Shown here in pieces: positions 8,140 to 16,358 of a stretch of DNA of 30,485 bases. The notes under the pieces are model-generated. The model was not told the origin of the DNA. It searched no databases and saw only the letters and a program-made list of their open reading frames with translations. The DNA is taken from NCBI GenBank assembly GCA_039936235.1, contig JBDTIS010000218.1, positions 1 to 30,485 on the forward strand, given 5' to 3'. The translations under genes were made by a program, and so were the position numbers. The stretch comes from CAHJXF01 sp039936235. Its GTDB lineage: Bacteria; Pseudomonadota; Gammaproteobacteria; Burkholderiales; Burkholderiaceae_D. Positions within the stretch are counted from its first letter, which is position 1. Each line of letters begins with the position of its first letter.

Positions 8140-9219
8140 ATGAGCGTCGTCGATCCGGTGTTGCAGCCGCCCGCGCCGGAAGGGCAGGGCGTGGGTTACG
8201 GCGCGGTGCGCGCACGACTCGCCGCCGCGCCGCGCCGCTGGCTCGTGACCGGCGCTGCAGGTTTTATCGGCTCCAACCTCGTCGAGACGCTGCTCGGCCT
8301 CGACCAGGACGTGGTCGGCCTCGACAACTACGCGACCGGCCACCGCCGCAACATCGACGAGGTCCTCGCGACCGTCGGTCCCGAACGCGCGGCGCACTTC
8401 ACGATGATCGAAGGCGATATCACGCGACCCGGCGACTGTGGGCGTGCCTGCGAAGGCGTCGCGTTCGTCCTGCATCAGGCTGCACTCGGCTCGGTGCCTC
8501 GTTCGCTCGAGAACCCGGCAGCGACCAACGCGGCGAACATCGACGGCTTCGTCAACATGCTGGTCGCCGCGCGCGACGCGCGTGTGGAACGCTTCGTCTA
8601 TGCGGCGTCGAGTTCGACCTACGGCGACCATCCGGCGCTGCCGAAGGTCGAGGAACACATCGGACGCCCTCTGTCGCCGTATGCGGTCACGAAGTACGTC
8701 AACGAGCTGTACGCAGACGTCTTCTCGCGCTGCTACGGTCTGGCTACGATCGGGCTGCGTTACTTCAACGTGTTCGGCAAGCGACAGGATCCGGACGGTG
8801 CCTATGCGGCCGTGATCCCGAAGTGGATCGCCGCGCTGCTGGTCGGTGCGCCGGTGGCCATCAACGGCGACGGAGAGACGACGCGCGACTTCTGCTTCGT
8901 CGACAACGCGGTGCAGGCGAACCTGCTCGCCGCGACGACGGCCGACGAGGCGAGCCTGAACCAGATCTACAACGTCGCCGTCGGCGGACGCACGTCACTG
9001 AACACGCTGTACGAAAAGCTCAAGGGCAGCCTGCTGGCCTACGCGCCGATGGTCGCGGCGCACGAAGCGAGTTACGGTGCCTTCCGCGACGGCGACGTGC
9101 GACATTCGCAAGCCGACATCGGCAAGGCGGCGCGGCTGCTCGGCTATCGGCCGAGCCACGACCTCGATGCCGGACTCGCTGCCGCCATGCCCTGGTATGT
9201 CTCGCACCTGAACCGCTGA
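8140..9219 (+). CDS. tviC: UDP-N-acetylglucosamine 4-epimerase, WbpP/TviC type (extended SDR)
   Basis: 359 residues. A roughly 30-residue N-terminal extension precedes the NAD-binding motif GAAGFIGSNL (38-47), as in WbpP/TviC. The SDR catalytic set is Ser157-159 (AASSSTYGD), Tyr181 and Lys185 (YAVTK). Also present are LRYFNVFGKRQDPDGAYAAV and DGETTRDFCFVDNAV, typical of group-3 UDP-GlcNAc/GlcNAcA epimerases. It would interconvert gluco and galacto forms of the UDP-sugar handled by the dehydrogenase 13 bases upstream. The two genes form a transcription unit that ends head-on against psiE, with one base between stops. Confidence 0.9.
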   Translation: MSVVDPVLQPPAPEGQGVGYGAVRARLAAAPRRWLVTGAAGFIGSNLVETLLGLDQDVVGLDNYATGHRRNIDEVLATVGPERAAHFTMIEGDITRPGDCGRACEGVAFVLHQAALGSVPRSLENPAATNAANIDGFVNMLVAARDARVERFVYAASSSTYGDHPALPKVEEHIGRPLSPYAVTKYVNELYADVFSRCYGLATIGLRYFNVFGKRQDPDGAYAAVIPKWIAALLVGAPVAINGDGETTRDFCFVDNAVQANLLAATTADEASLNQIYNVAVGGRTSLNTLYEKLKGSLLAYAPMVAAHEASYGAFRDGDVRHSQADIGKAARLLGYRPSHDLDAGLAAAMPWYVSHLNR

Positions 9220-9220
9220 C

Positions 9221-9574
9221 TCACCGGTCCGCGCGCCCGAGGATCCAGCAGGCGATCGCGATCAACACGATCGCACCGCTTTCGTAAACCAGGACGATCG
9301 GATTGGCTTCCTTGCCCTGCAGGATGATCAGCCGGCTCAGCGCGGTCATCGCGATGAACAGCGGCAGCGTGATGAGGATGCGCCTGCCGGCATAGAACGC
9401 GGCCAGCATCGTCAGGACTTCGGCATAGATGAACATCAGCAACAGATCCTTCAGCTCCACCCGTCGCGCCTCGAACGCGGAGACCACTTCCTGGAACATC
9501 GCGACGACGGTGAATGCGGCGATGAGGATCAGGAAGCACTTCTCGGTGAATTCGATGATCTGCTTGAAGGTCAT
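9221..9574 (-). CDS. psiE: PsiE-family phosphate-starvation-inducible membrane protein
   Basis: 117 residues with about four transmembrane segments (FLILIAAFTVVAMFQEVV, LLLMFIYAEVLTMLAAFYAG, LPLFIAMTALSRLIIL, SGAIVLIAIACWIL). The FIYAEVLTM and TALSRLIIL stretches are characteristic of PsiE. Homologues are induced by phosphate limitation in Escherichia coli, but the biochemical function is unknown. GGGAG sits eight or so bases before ATG 9574. A TAGATT -10 candidate lies at 9606-9601. No clear Pho box is seen in the short upstream region, so phosphate control is not supported by the sequence itself. It converges on tviC with a one-base gap. Confidence 0.8.
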   Translation of the reverse strand: MTFKQIIEFTEKCFLILIAAFTVVAMFQEVVSAFEARRVELKDLLLMFIYAEVLTMLAAFYAGRRILITLPLFIAMTALSRLIILQGKEANPIVLVYESGAIVLIAIACWILGRADR

Positions 9575-9600
9575 GGCCGCTCCCGTAACGCGAAGCCTCT

Positions 9601-9606
9601 AATCTA
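9601..9606 (-). promoter_or_regulatory. -10 element candidate for psiE
   Basis: On the minus strand the sequence reads CTGCTAGATTAGAGG; TAGATT matches the -10 consensus at four of six positions and lies 27 bases before the psiE start. No -35 match is apparent. Confidence 0.35.
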
Positions 9607-9688
9607 GCAGCGTGCGCGCGACGTCCCGGCGAACCTTGTTCCGCGGACGGACTCCGAAGAAGCCTCGCCCTTTACCGATGTCCATACC

Positions 9689-10657
9689 ATGCAGCTCCCA
9701 CGCTACGGCGCAGACACGACGCTCCATGTCGTCATGAACGCCGGTTCCGGACATCAAGGCACCACGGCCGTCCGGCGCATCATCGAGGAGACATTCGAGG
9801 CGGCGGGCCGTGTCCACCGGTTCCATGCGATCGAGCGAGGCGGATCCGTTGCTGAAGTGGCCGGCCGCGCCGTCGAGGCCGCGCATGCGGATGCAGGCGC
9901 CGTGATCGGCGCCGGCGGCGACGGGACCCTCAACGGCGTCGCGCAGGCCGTGCTCGGCAGCGGACGCCCGTTCGGCGTCATCCCGCTGGGCACGTTCAAC
10001 TACTTCGCCCGCACGCACGGTATTCCGTCGGAACCGGCAGCGGCCTCCCGCGCGTTGCTCCATGCGGAGGTCCGGCCGGCCCAGGTCGGGCTCGTCAACG
10101 ATCGCATCTTCCTCGTCAACGCCAGCCTCGGACTGTATCCGCGGGTGCTGCAGGCGCGCGAGATGCACAAGCAGCGTTTCGGGCGAAGTCGCGTCGTCGC
10201 CTTCGGATCGGCCTTCGCGACCGCGCTCGGCGCCCGGCGCTCGCTGCACCTGAAGCTGCGCTGCGGCGGCGTCGAGCGGATGCTGCATGCGCAGACGCTG
10301 TTCATCGCGAACAACGACCTGCAGCTCGAACAGATCGGCGTCGACGACGTGGCCGCCGTCGATCAGCTGGTGGGCATCGCGCTGCGGCCGGTCGGCAGCC
10401 TCGCGCTGTTCAAGCTGATGTTGCGAGGGGCGTTCGGCCAGTTGAAGAAGGCGCGCGAGGTCCAGAGTTTCGGTTTCCAGCAACTGGACGTCGCGCCGCT
10501 CGACGCGTTCGTTCCCGCGCGCCGGCGCGGCCGGCCGATCGTCGTCGCGACCGATGGGGAGATCGCGAAGATGGAAGCGCCGCTGGTTTTCAGGGTCTCG
10601 CCGGATCCTCTGCCGCTGCTCCATCCCGCGGCTGCCGATGCCGTGCCGCGCGAATGA
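9689..10657 (+). CDS. Diacylglycerol kinase-family lipid kinase (DAGK catalytic domain)
   Basis: 322 residues. The phosphate-binding motif GAGGDGTLNGVAQ (GGDGT at 76-80) and the second nucleotide-site motif GVIPLGTFNYFART (97-110) place it in the DAGK/YegS/sphingosine-kinase fold. The usual GTxNDxAR reads GTFNYFAR here, a variant I have seen as typical of one proteobacterial subgroup. It should phosphorylate a membrane lipid using ATP. ATG 9689 is the first start in frame; no strong ribosome site is visible. The stop overlaps the metallophosphoesterase start by four bases (ATGA), so a kinase and a phosphatase/diesterase are made together. Substrate unknown. Confidence 0.85.
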   Translation: MQLPRYGADTTLHVVMNAGSGHQGTTAVRRIIEETFEAAGRVHRFHAIERGGSVAEVAGRAVEAAHADAGAVIGAGGDGTLNGVAQAVLGSGRPFGVIPLGTFNYFARTHGIPSEPAAASRALLHAEVRPAQVGLVNDRIFLVNASLGLYPRVLQAREMHKQRFGRSRVVAFGSAFATALGARRSLHLKLRCGGVERMLHAQTLFIANNDLQLEQIGVDDVAAVDQLVGIALRPVGSLALFKLMLRGAFGQLKKAREVQSFGFQQLDVAPLDAFVPARRRGRPIVVATDGEIAKMEAPLVFRVSPDPLPLLHPAAADAVPRE

Positions 10658-11484
10658 CGGCGATCGTCCAGATTTCCGACCCGCACTTCGGGACCGAGCG
10701 GCCGGCCGTCGTGGAAGCGCTGGTGCGCTTCGTGTCCGACCTCGCCCCCGAACTGGTCGTGTTGTCCGGCGACATCACGCAGCGTGCGACCCGTGCGCAA
10801 TTCGCGGCGGCGCGGCGCTTCGCCGACCGCCTGCGGTCGCCGGCGCTGCTCGCGATCGCCGGCAACCACGACGTGCCGCTGTTCAATCTCGCGGCGCGCC
10901 TCCTGTCGCCTTACGCGAATTACCGGCGCGCATTCGGCGACGAGCTCGAACCGGAACACCGCTCGCCCGGCTGGCTGGTGCTCGGCGTCAAGACCACTCG
11001 TCGCTGGCGACATACCAACGGCGCGCTGTCGACCGAACAGATCGACCGGGTGGTGGCGCGTCTGGCCGCCGCCGATCCATCGCAGATGCGCGTCGTCGTG
11101 GTTCATCAGCCGGTCGCGGTCCGCGACGACGCCGATGCGCACGACCTGCTGCGCGGCCACGAAGCGGCGGTCCGACGCTGGGCCGAAGCCGGCGCCGACG
11201 TCATCGTCGGCGGCCACATCCACCTGCCTTACATCGTGCCGCTGCACCGACGACACGCGGGGCTCGCGCGGCGGCTGTGGTGCGTGCAGGCCGGCACCTC
11301 GGTGTCGTCCCGCGTGCGCGACGGGGTCGGCAATTCGGTCAACGTGCTGCTGCAGGAAGGAATTGCTGCGCCCGGCCGTCCGCAGTGCGTGGCCGAGCGC
11401 TGGGACTTCGACGTGCGGTCCGGCCGCTTCGAGCGCGTCGGCAGCGAGCGCCTCGACCTGAGCGCGGTCGTGGTGGCGCGCTGA
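10654..11484 (+). CDS. Calcineurin-like metallophosphoesterase
   Basis: 276 residues with the complete metallophosphoesterase signature: DPH (Asp9, His11), GDITQR (Asp40), GNHD (Asn71, His72), VVHQP and GGHIHLP. The spacing resembles class III cyclic-nucleotide phosphodiesterase/CpdA-like enzymes. It would hydrolyse a phosphodiester or phosphomonoester with two metal ions, in the cytoplasm because no signal peptide is present. Translation is coupled to the lipid kinase by the ATGA overlap, which points to a joint function such as resetting a phospholipid or lipid-linked phosphate; this link is inference. Confidence 0.85.
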   Translation: MTAIVQISDPHFGTERPAVVEALVRFVSDLAPELVVLSGDITQRATRAQFAAARRFADRLRSPALLAIAGNHDVPLFNLAARLLSPYANYRRAFGDELEPEHRSPGWLVLGVKTTRRWRHTNGALSTEQIDRVVARLAAADPSQMRVVVVHQPVAVRDDADAHDLLRGHEAAVRRWAEAGADVIVGGHIHLPYIVPLHRRHAGLARRLWCVQAGTSVSSRVRDGVGNSVNVLLQEGIAAPGRPQCVAERWDFDVRSGRFERVGSERLDLSAVVVAR

Positions 11485-11487
11485 CCC

Positions 11488-11646
11488 GTGGAACGCCTGG
11501 CAGACGCGATCGCCGCCCACGCGCGGGCGCCGCTGGGCGTACCTCGGTGGATGGCTCGCTTGTATCGGCAACGGCATACTCAACCCCCCGGGCAGCCGCC
11601 GCCGTTCCTGCAGGTGCATTGGGCGAGCGACGTGCGGCGGGCTTAG
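11488..11646 (+). CDS. Possible 52-codon small ORF, doubtful
   Basis: A GTG three bases after the phosphoesterase stop opens a 52-codon frame ending at TAG 11644-11646. The first 20 codons keep the G/C third-position bias of neighbouring genes (VERLADAIAAHARAPLGVP), but the second half is proline/glutamine/histidine-rich with weaker bias. There is no ribosome site other than coupling. It could be a small translationally coupled protein, a 3' remnant of a longer gene, or chance. I do not recognise it. Confidence 0.2.
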   Translation: MERLADAIAAHARAPLGVPRWMARLYRQRHTQPPGQPPPFLQVHWASDVRRA

Positions 11647-11658
11647 CGTTCGGCGGGG

Positions 11659-13254
11659 TCAGTCGACCCGGAACCATTCCATACGGACGATGTTGCTGGG
11701 CAGCAGGATCGGCGTCACGTTCTTCTTCGCGATCCAGGCGATCTTCTGACGATGAAGCACGATGTGCCGGTATTCGCTGGTCTGCCGCGCGATCGCGTCG
11801 ATGATCAATTGCCTGCGCTTCGCCGGATCCATCTCGATCGCGGCCGCGTCGATCAGCCTGTCGAGTTCCGGATCCGAGAAGCGCCCGTAGTTGTAGGCGC
11901 CCTTCTGCGAGACCAGGTCCAGCGTGTGCAGGATCGGGTCCATGATGATCTGCGCATCGGTGATGCTGCCGCCCCAGCCGAGCATGTACATGCTGGTCTC
12001 GTGCTTCTCCAGCTTCGGGAAATAGATCGCCTTCGGGATGGCGTTGACCCGCAGCGTCACGCCGATGCGGGCGAGCATGCCCACCGCAGCGATGCACAGG
12101 TCGCGATCGTTGATGTAACGGTCGTTGGGGCAGTCGAGCGTGACTTCGAAGCCGTTCGGATAACCCGCTTCGACCATCAGCTTCTTCGCGCCGGCGACGT
12201 CGACCGGCGGATGCTTCTCGAGCGACGGATCGAGGCAGCCGACCGGCGCGGTCGTCATGCAGCCGGTCGCGACCGACTGGCCGCGCATGATCTTGGCCTG
12301 CAATGCATCGACGTCGATCGCCTTGTAGAACGCCTCGCGTACGCGACGGTCCTTGAACGGATTGCGGTCGGTGATGTTGCTGCCGTCGAGGGCGTCGCGG
12401 AACTGATCGAAGCCGAAGAACACGACGCGGTTCTCGAGACCGGAAAGCACCCTGAAGCCACTGTTGCCGCTGAAACGCGCGATGTCCTGCGGCGCCGGAT
12501 CCGACACGAAGTCGATCTCGCCGGACAGCAACGCGGCCATGCGCGTCGCGTCCGAGCCGATCGGCGTGTAGACCAGTTCGTCCACGTTGCCTTCCTTCGG
12601 TCCCCACCAGTCGGGGTTTCGGACCAGCACCGTCTTCACGCCGATCTCGCGTGTCTTCAGGATGTACGGCCCGGTGCCGTTCGCGTTGCGCGAGGCATAG
12701 GTCTCTTCCTTCGCCTTGAAGTCGAGCGGCTTCTCCGCCTTGTGCGCGACTGCCCAGGTCCGGCTCATGATGTAGATGGTGTTCAGATGCTGCAGCAACA
12801 GCGGATTCGGCTTGTCCTGCTGCAGCTCGATCGTGTAGTCGTCGATCTTCACGACCTTGCCGAGCGCCTTCGCGTATTGAGCGAGCTGCGACGGCGGCGT
12901 CTTTGCCCGCTCGATCGAGAAGACCACGTCGTCTGCGGTGAACGGCGAACCGTCGTGGAACCTGACGCCGCGGCGCAGGTTGAAGCGCCAGGTCGTCTCG
13001 TCGACGATGCGCCACGACGTCGCGAGCCGCGGCCCGATCACCGAGTCCCGACCGCGTTCCACGAGCGCATCGTGGATCAGGTTGGCGAAGTTGTTCGTCA
13101 GCAGTTCGTTTTGGGAATACGGATCCATCGTCTGAACGTCGCCGCGCGTCGCCCAGCGCAGGGTCTTCGCGGCGGCCGACTCCGGCGTGCCGGTCAGCAG
13201 GGTCAGCGTCGCGACGATGATCGCGACAACGGCGGCTCGCTTCGAATGCGTCAT
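11659..13254 (-). CDS. ABC transporter solute-binding protein, peptide/opine class (SBP_bac_5)
   Basis: 531 residues with a Sec signal peptide (RAAVVAIIVATLTLLTG, cleavage probably at SAAA/KTLRW). The mature protein shows the DppA/OppA fold: TLRWATRGDVQTMDPYS, LATSWRIVDETTWRFNLRRGVRFHDGSPFTADDVVFS, GTGPYIL, NPDWWG, RRVREAFYKAID and FSDPELDRLIDAA. It should deliver oligopeptides or similar solutes to an inner-membrane permease. No permease or ATPase gene is adjacent, so it is an orphan binding protein here, or its partners are elsewhere. ATG 13254 is chosen because it begins the signal peptide; the frame is open further upstream without homology. It is divergent from the SPINDLY-like gene. Confidence 0.88.
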   Translation of the reverse strand: MTHSKRAAVVAIIVATLTLLTGTPESAAAKTLRWATRGDVQTMDPYSQNELLTNNFANLIHDALVERGRDSVIGPRLATSWRIVDETTWRFNLRRGVRFHDGSPFTADDVVFSIERAKTPPSQLAQYAKALGKVVKIDDYTIELQQDKPNPLLLQHLNTIYIMSRTWAVAHKAEKPLDFKAKEETYASRNANGTGPYILKTREIGVKTVLVRNPDWWGPKEGNVDELVYTPIGSDATRMAALLSGEIDFVSDPAPQDIARFSGNSGFRVLSGLENRVVFFGFDQFRDALDGSNITDRNPFKDRRVREAFYKAIDVDALQAKIMRGQSVATGCMTTAPVGCLDPSLEKHPPVDVAGAKKLMVEAGYPNGFEVTLDCPNDRYINDRDLCIAAVGMLARIGVTLRVNAIPKAIYFPKLEKHETSMYMLGWGGSITDAQIIMDPILHTLDLVSQKGAYNYGRFSDPELDRLIDAAAIEMDPAKRRQLIIDAIARQTSEYRHIVLHRQKIAWIAKKNVTPILLPSNIVRMEWFRVD

Positions 13255-13316
13255 GCAGTTCACTTTCGACAGGGGCTGGAAGGCGTTCCGGACGATGATG
13301 CCATGCGCGCCGGTGC

Positions 13317-13322
13317 TAGACT
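13317..13322 (+). promoter_or_regulatory. -10 element candidate for the SPINDLY-like gene
   Basis: GGTGCTAGACTCGCCC: TAGACT lies 73 bases before ATG 13396 in the 141-base divergent gap. It matches four of six consensus positions and has the same GCTA-plus-GC-rich context as other candidates in the window. No -35 hexamer is convincing. Confidence 0.4.
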
Positions 13323-13395
13323 CGCCCGCCGATGAAAGCCCCTTGCCGCATCGCCTCTGCATCGCCGTCGGTCGACGCTGACGATCGTCCATCGC

Positions 13396-15504
13396 ATGGC
13401 GCGTAACGACGCCGACGGACGCTTCGAGCGGGCCTTCGCCCTCCATCGGAACGGCCGCCTGGCCGAGGCACGCGCACAGTACGACGCGCTGCTGGCCGAC
13501 GTGCCGCGCCACGCGCCGGCGCTGCATTTCTCGGCGGTGATTCTGCACGGCTCGCAACGATCGCTCGAAGCGCTCGAACGGATCGAGCGATCACTGTCGA
13601 TCGATGATCGTGTTTCCGATGTCTGGAACAACGCCGGCCTGATCTACATGGCCCTGGGCCGCGGGTCCGATGCGGCGCGTGCGTTCGACCGCGCGCTACG
13701 GCTGGAGCCGACGCTCGCCGAGGCGTGGCTCAACCGGTCGTCGCTGGACCTCGCGGTGAACGATGGCGTCGCCGCGGAGGTTTCTGCACGGCGTGCGCTG
13801 TCCCTGGTCGAATCTCCGCACGCCTGGTTCAACCTCGCGCTCGCGCTGGATGCACAGCGGCGTCCGGTCGACGCGCTCGCGGCGCTCGACCGGCTCGAGG
13901 CAGGCAGCGCGGTCGACCCCGCCGACGTGACGCTGCCGCGACTGCGGGCGCAGTTGCTCATCGCCATCGGACAAGCGGACGAGGCGTGTCGCGTGCTCGA
14001 TCGCACGCTGCTGCGTGTCGACGACCCGATGCTCAGACTCGAACGCGCGCGCCTCGCCGACGCCGTCGATGACGAGCGCGGCGCGATCGACGGTTACCGC
14101 GCGGCGCTGCGCGGCGCGGCTGCGGCATCGCCGGTCCATCAAGCCGCGCTGTCCGAGTTGCTGTTCCTGAAGAAACGGCGCGCCTCGTGGGACGGGCTAG
14201 CCGAGCTGCAGACGGAATTCCGCGACGGCGTCGTGACGCATGGATCGCTGCCCGGCGGCAGCGCGCTGACGCCGTTCTCCTTCCTGTCCGATCCGTCGAC
14301 ACGCGAAGAGCAGAAGATCGCGGCCCGCGCTTGGTCGCGTCGCTATTTCGAAGGGTCGCCCCAGGAGCGGCCGCTGTCGAGAGGCCGGCTGCGCATCGGC
14401 TACCTGTCGTCGGACCTGCATGAACACGCGACCGGCGTCCTCGCGGTCGGACTGTTCGAGCAGCACGACCGCGAACGCTTCGAGATCTTCGCGTATTCGA
14501 CCGGGCCCGACGACGCGACGCCGCTGCGCCGGCGCCTGATCGCGAGCTTCGACCACTTCGTCGATGCGCGCGGCTGGACCGATGCGCGCATCGCGGAAAT
14601 CATCCGCGATGACGGCATCGACATCCTCGTCGACCTGAAGGGTCACACCGAGCGCGCGGCGACCGAAGTGATGGCGAGGAGGCCCGCGCCGATCGCGGTC
14701 TCGTATCTCGGTTACCCCGGCACGATGGGTGCGCTTTTCATCGACTACCTGATCGGCGACGCGATCGTCACGCCGCTGTCGGAGTCCGGCGACTACGACG
14801 AGACGCTGGTCCTGCTACCGCACACCTACCAGGTCACCGACGACCGCCGCGCGATCGCCGCATCACCGACGCGCGCCGAACTCGGCCTGCCGGACGGCGT
14901 GGTGGTGTTCTGCTGCTTCAACAACCACTACAAGATCGGGTCCGACGTTTTCGACGCCTGGTGCGACGTCTTGATGCAGGTCCCGCGCAGCGTGCTATGG
15001 CTGCTGACGCGCAGCGACGACGACCTGCTGCGCAACCGCGTGCGCGGCGAGGCCGCGGCGCGCGGCATCGAGCCCGATCGCATCGTGTTCGGCGACACGC
15101 GGCCGCACGCCGACTACCTCGCGCTGTATCGACGCGCCGACCTGTTCCTCGACAGCTGGCCGTACAACGCGCACACGACCGCATCGGATGCGTTGTGGGT
15201 CGGCTGTCCGGTCCTGACGGTGAGGGGACCGACGTTCGCCGGTCGGGTCGCCGCCAGCCTGCTGGCCGCGGTCGGCATGCCCGAAGGCATCGCCGCCGAC
15301 CGGTCCGCCTACGTCGCGATCGCGACACGCTGGGGCAACGACAGCGAGCAACTGGACGGGTTGCGCAAGCGGCTGGAGAGGGACGCGCGAACATCGCCGC
15401 TGTTCGATACGCGCGCCACGACGCGCGCGATCGAAGCCGCCTACCTCGAGATGGCCACGCAGAAGCGCGAGGGGCGCCGCGCGGCGATCGTCGTCGAAGA
15501 CTAG
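13396..15504 (+). CDS. TPR protein with SPINDLY/O-GlcNAc transferase-like domain (GT41)
   Basis: 702 residues. The first 250 or so form tetratricopeptide repeats (FALHRNGRLAEARAQYDALL; VWNNAGLIYMALGRGSDAARAFDRAL). From about residue 330 the GT41 catalytic region follows: LRIGYLSSDLHEHATG (His344, equivalent to the His near the OGT active site), DDGIDILVDLKGHT, APIAVSYLGYPGTMGALFIDYLIGD, then FNNHYKIG (Lys513, the UDP-phosphate-binding lysine of OGT), SVLWLL and YNAHTTASDALW (His593, Thr594, Thr595, Asp598). All key residues I can align with eukaryotic OGT are present. It would glycosylate proteins with a sugar-nucleotide donor in the cytoplasm; the donor could be GlcNAc, fucose or other. The C-terminus converges on the stress-protein gene, the two TAG stops sharing CTAG. 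Confidence 0.88.
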   Translation: MARNDADGRFERAFALHRNGRLAEARAQYDALLADVPRHAPALHFSAVILHGSQRSLEALERIERSLSIDDRVSDVWNNAGLIYMALGRGSDAARAFDRALRLEPTLAEAWLNRSSLDLAVNDGVAAEVSARRALSLVESPHAWFNLALALDAQRRPVDALAALDRLEAGSAVDPADVTLPRLRAQLLIAIGQADEACRVLDRTLLRVDDPMLRLERARLADAVDDERGAIDGYRAALRGAAAASPVHQAALSELLFLKKRRASWDGLAELQTEFRDGVVTHGSLPGGSALTPFSFLSDPSTREEQKIAARAWSRRYFEGSPQERPLSRGRLRIGYLSSDLHEHATGVLAVGLFEQHDRERFEIFAYSTGPDDATPLRRRLIASFDHFVDARGWTDARIAEIIRDDGIDILVDLKGHTERAATEVMARRPAPIAVSYLGYPGTMGALFIDYLIGDAIVTPLSESGDYDETLVLLPHTYQVTDDRRAIAASPTRAELGLPDGVVVFCCFNNHYKIGSDVFDAWCDVLMQVPRSVLWLLTRSDDDLLRNRVRGEAAARGIEPDRIVFGDTRPHADYLALYRRADLFLDSWPYNAHTTASDALWVGCPVLTVRGPTFAGRVAASLLAAVGMPEGIAADRSAYVAIATRWGNDSEQLDGLRKRLERDARTSPLFDTRATTRAIEAAYLEMATQKREGRRAAIVVED

Positions 15505-16085
15505 TTCGACGCCGCTGCCGGCGAGACCGGCGCTGTGGTGTCGACCAGTTGCGGCGGACGCGTGGGATCGAAATCTTCCCACGTGCCGTCGGTCCAGGTC
15601 CCTTCGGCCGACTCGATGTCGACCGCGCCGGCGTCGCGCAGCGCGGCTGCCACGTCCAGCGTCGCATCCACGGCACCCGCGTCGACCGCGACCATCATCC
15701 CTGCGTGGCGGATCTGGTCGGCGCCCGGATCCATCGACGCGTGCATCGCGCCTGCGAATGCGCCGCTGTAGGCGCCGGCGGCCGCCGCGCCGAGTCCCGC
15801 GATCGCGACCATCGGCGCCGCGAGGCCGGCCGTCGCGCCGATCAGGGCGCCCGCGACGCCGGCCCCGACGCCGATCGCCGCACCCGTGCCCGCGCCGCGT
15901 TCGGCGCGTTCGAGGCCCGGCGACTCGACGTCGTCGCCTCCGACCGGCGTGGCGTCGTGTTGTCCCGGCGGCGTCACGTAGAAGACGCTGATGCGATCGC
16001 GCGCGACCGAACGCGCCACCAGCGCGTGGACGGCCTGGTCGGTCTGTTCGGAAGTCTGGAAGCGTCCTGCGATGATCTGGGTCAT
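15501..16085 (-). CDS. Glycine-zipper general stress protein-like
   Basis: 194 residues. An N-terminal alpha/beta segment (MTQIIAGRFQTSEQTDQAVHALVARSV) resembles the ferredoxin-like YflT/GsiB-type stress domain, often annotated as glycine zipper family or general stress protein. A central glycine/alanine-rich hydrophobic stretch (about 73-117) is probably a membrane-interacting glycine zipper. The C-terminus repeats an alpha/beta unit and ends in an acidic, Trp-containing tail (TWTDGTWEDFDPTRPPQ). AAGGAGACTC before ATG 16085 supplies a ribosome site. It overlaps the last four bases of the SPINDLY-like gene tail to tail. Function unknown. Confidence 0.6.
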   Translation of the reverse strand: MTQIIAGRFQTSEQTDQAVHALVARSVARDRISVFYVTPPGQHDATPVGGDDVESPGLERAERGAGTGAAIGVGAGVAGALIGATAGLAAPMVAIAGLGAAAAGAYSGAFAGAMHASMDPGADQIRHAGMMVAVDAGAVDATLDVAAALRDAGAVDIESAEGTWTDGTWEDFDPTRPPQLVDTTAPVSPAAASN

Positions 16086-16218
16086 TGAGTCTCCTTGCCT
16101 GTGAAGTCGGAACAGGGCGCGATGATAAGAGCCGCGCCGGGCGTTGCATCCGCCCGCAATCGATTTTCAGGCATCGTCCTGCAAGGCCCATCGAGCCTCG
16201 ATGCGAGCGTTGCATCGC

Positions 16219-16224
16219 TATAAT
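16219..16224 (+). promoter_or_regulatory. -10 element of tRNA-Arg promoter
   Basis: A perfect TATAAT lies nine bases upstream of the tRNA 5' end, preceded by GC and followed by a GC-rich discriminator (CCGCGCC), as expected for a stringently controlled stable-RNA promoter. No good -35 hexamer is seen at 16-18 bases. Confidence 0.65.
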
Positions 16225-16232
16225 CCGCGCCT

Positions 16233-16304
16233 CTCTCCGTAGTTCAATGGATAGAACAGCCGCCTCCTAAGCGGCAAATCCAGGTTCGATTCCCGGCGGA
16301 GAGA
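16233..16304 (+). tRNA. tRNA-Arg (anticodon CCT)
   Basis: A full cloverleaf can be folded. The acceptor stem CTCTCCG pairs perfectly with CGGAGAG, followed by discriminator A (16304). The D arm is GTTC/GAAC and the anticodon arm GCCGC/GCGGC carries loop CTCCTAA with anticodon CCT at 16266-16268. The variable loop is four bases, and the T arm is CCAGG/CCCGG around TTCGATT. The T stem has one internal A-C mismatch (16282/16294). CCA is not encoded and must be added after transcription. It reads the rare AGG codon. Confidence 0.95.
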
Positions 16305-16358
16305 CAGACGACACCGCGCCGCACCCGCGGCGACCCGACGTCTCATTCAGGAGCACGC

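Noticed and set aside
16233..16304. tRNA as an integration site for a mobile element
   Set aside because: No integrase, no repeated tRNA 3' end in the window, and the downstream genes have the same composition and are housekeeping in type.
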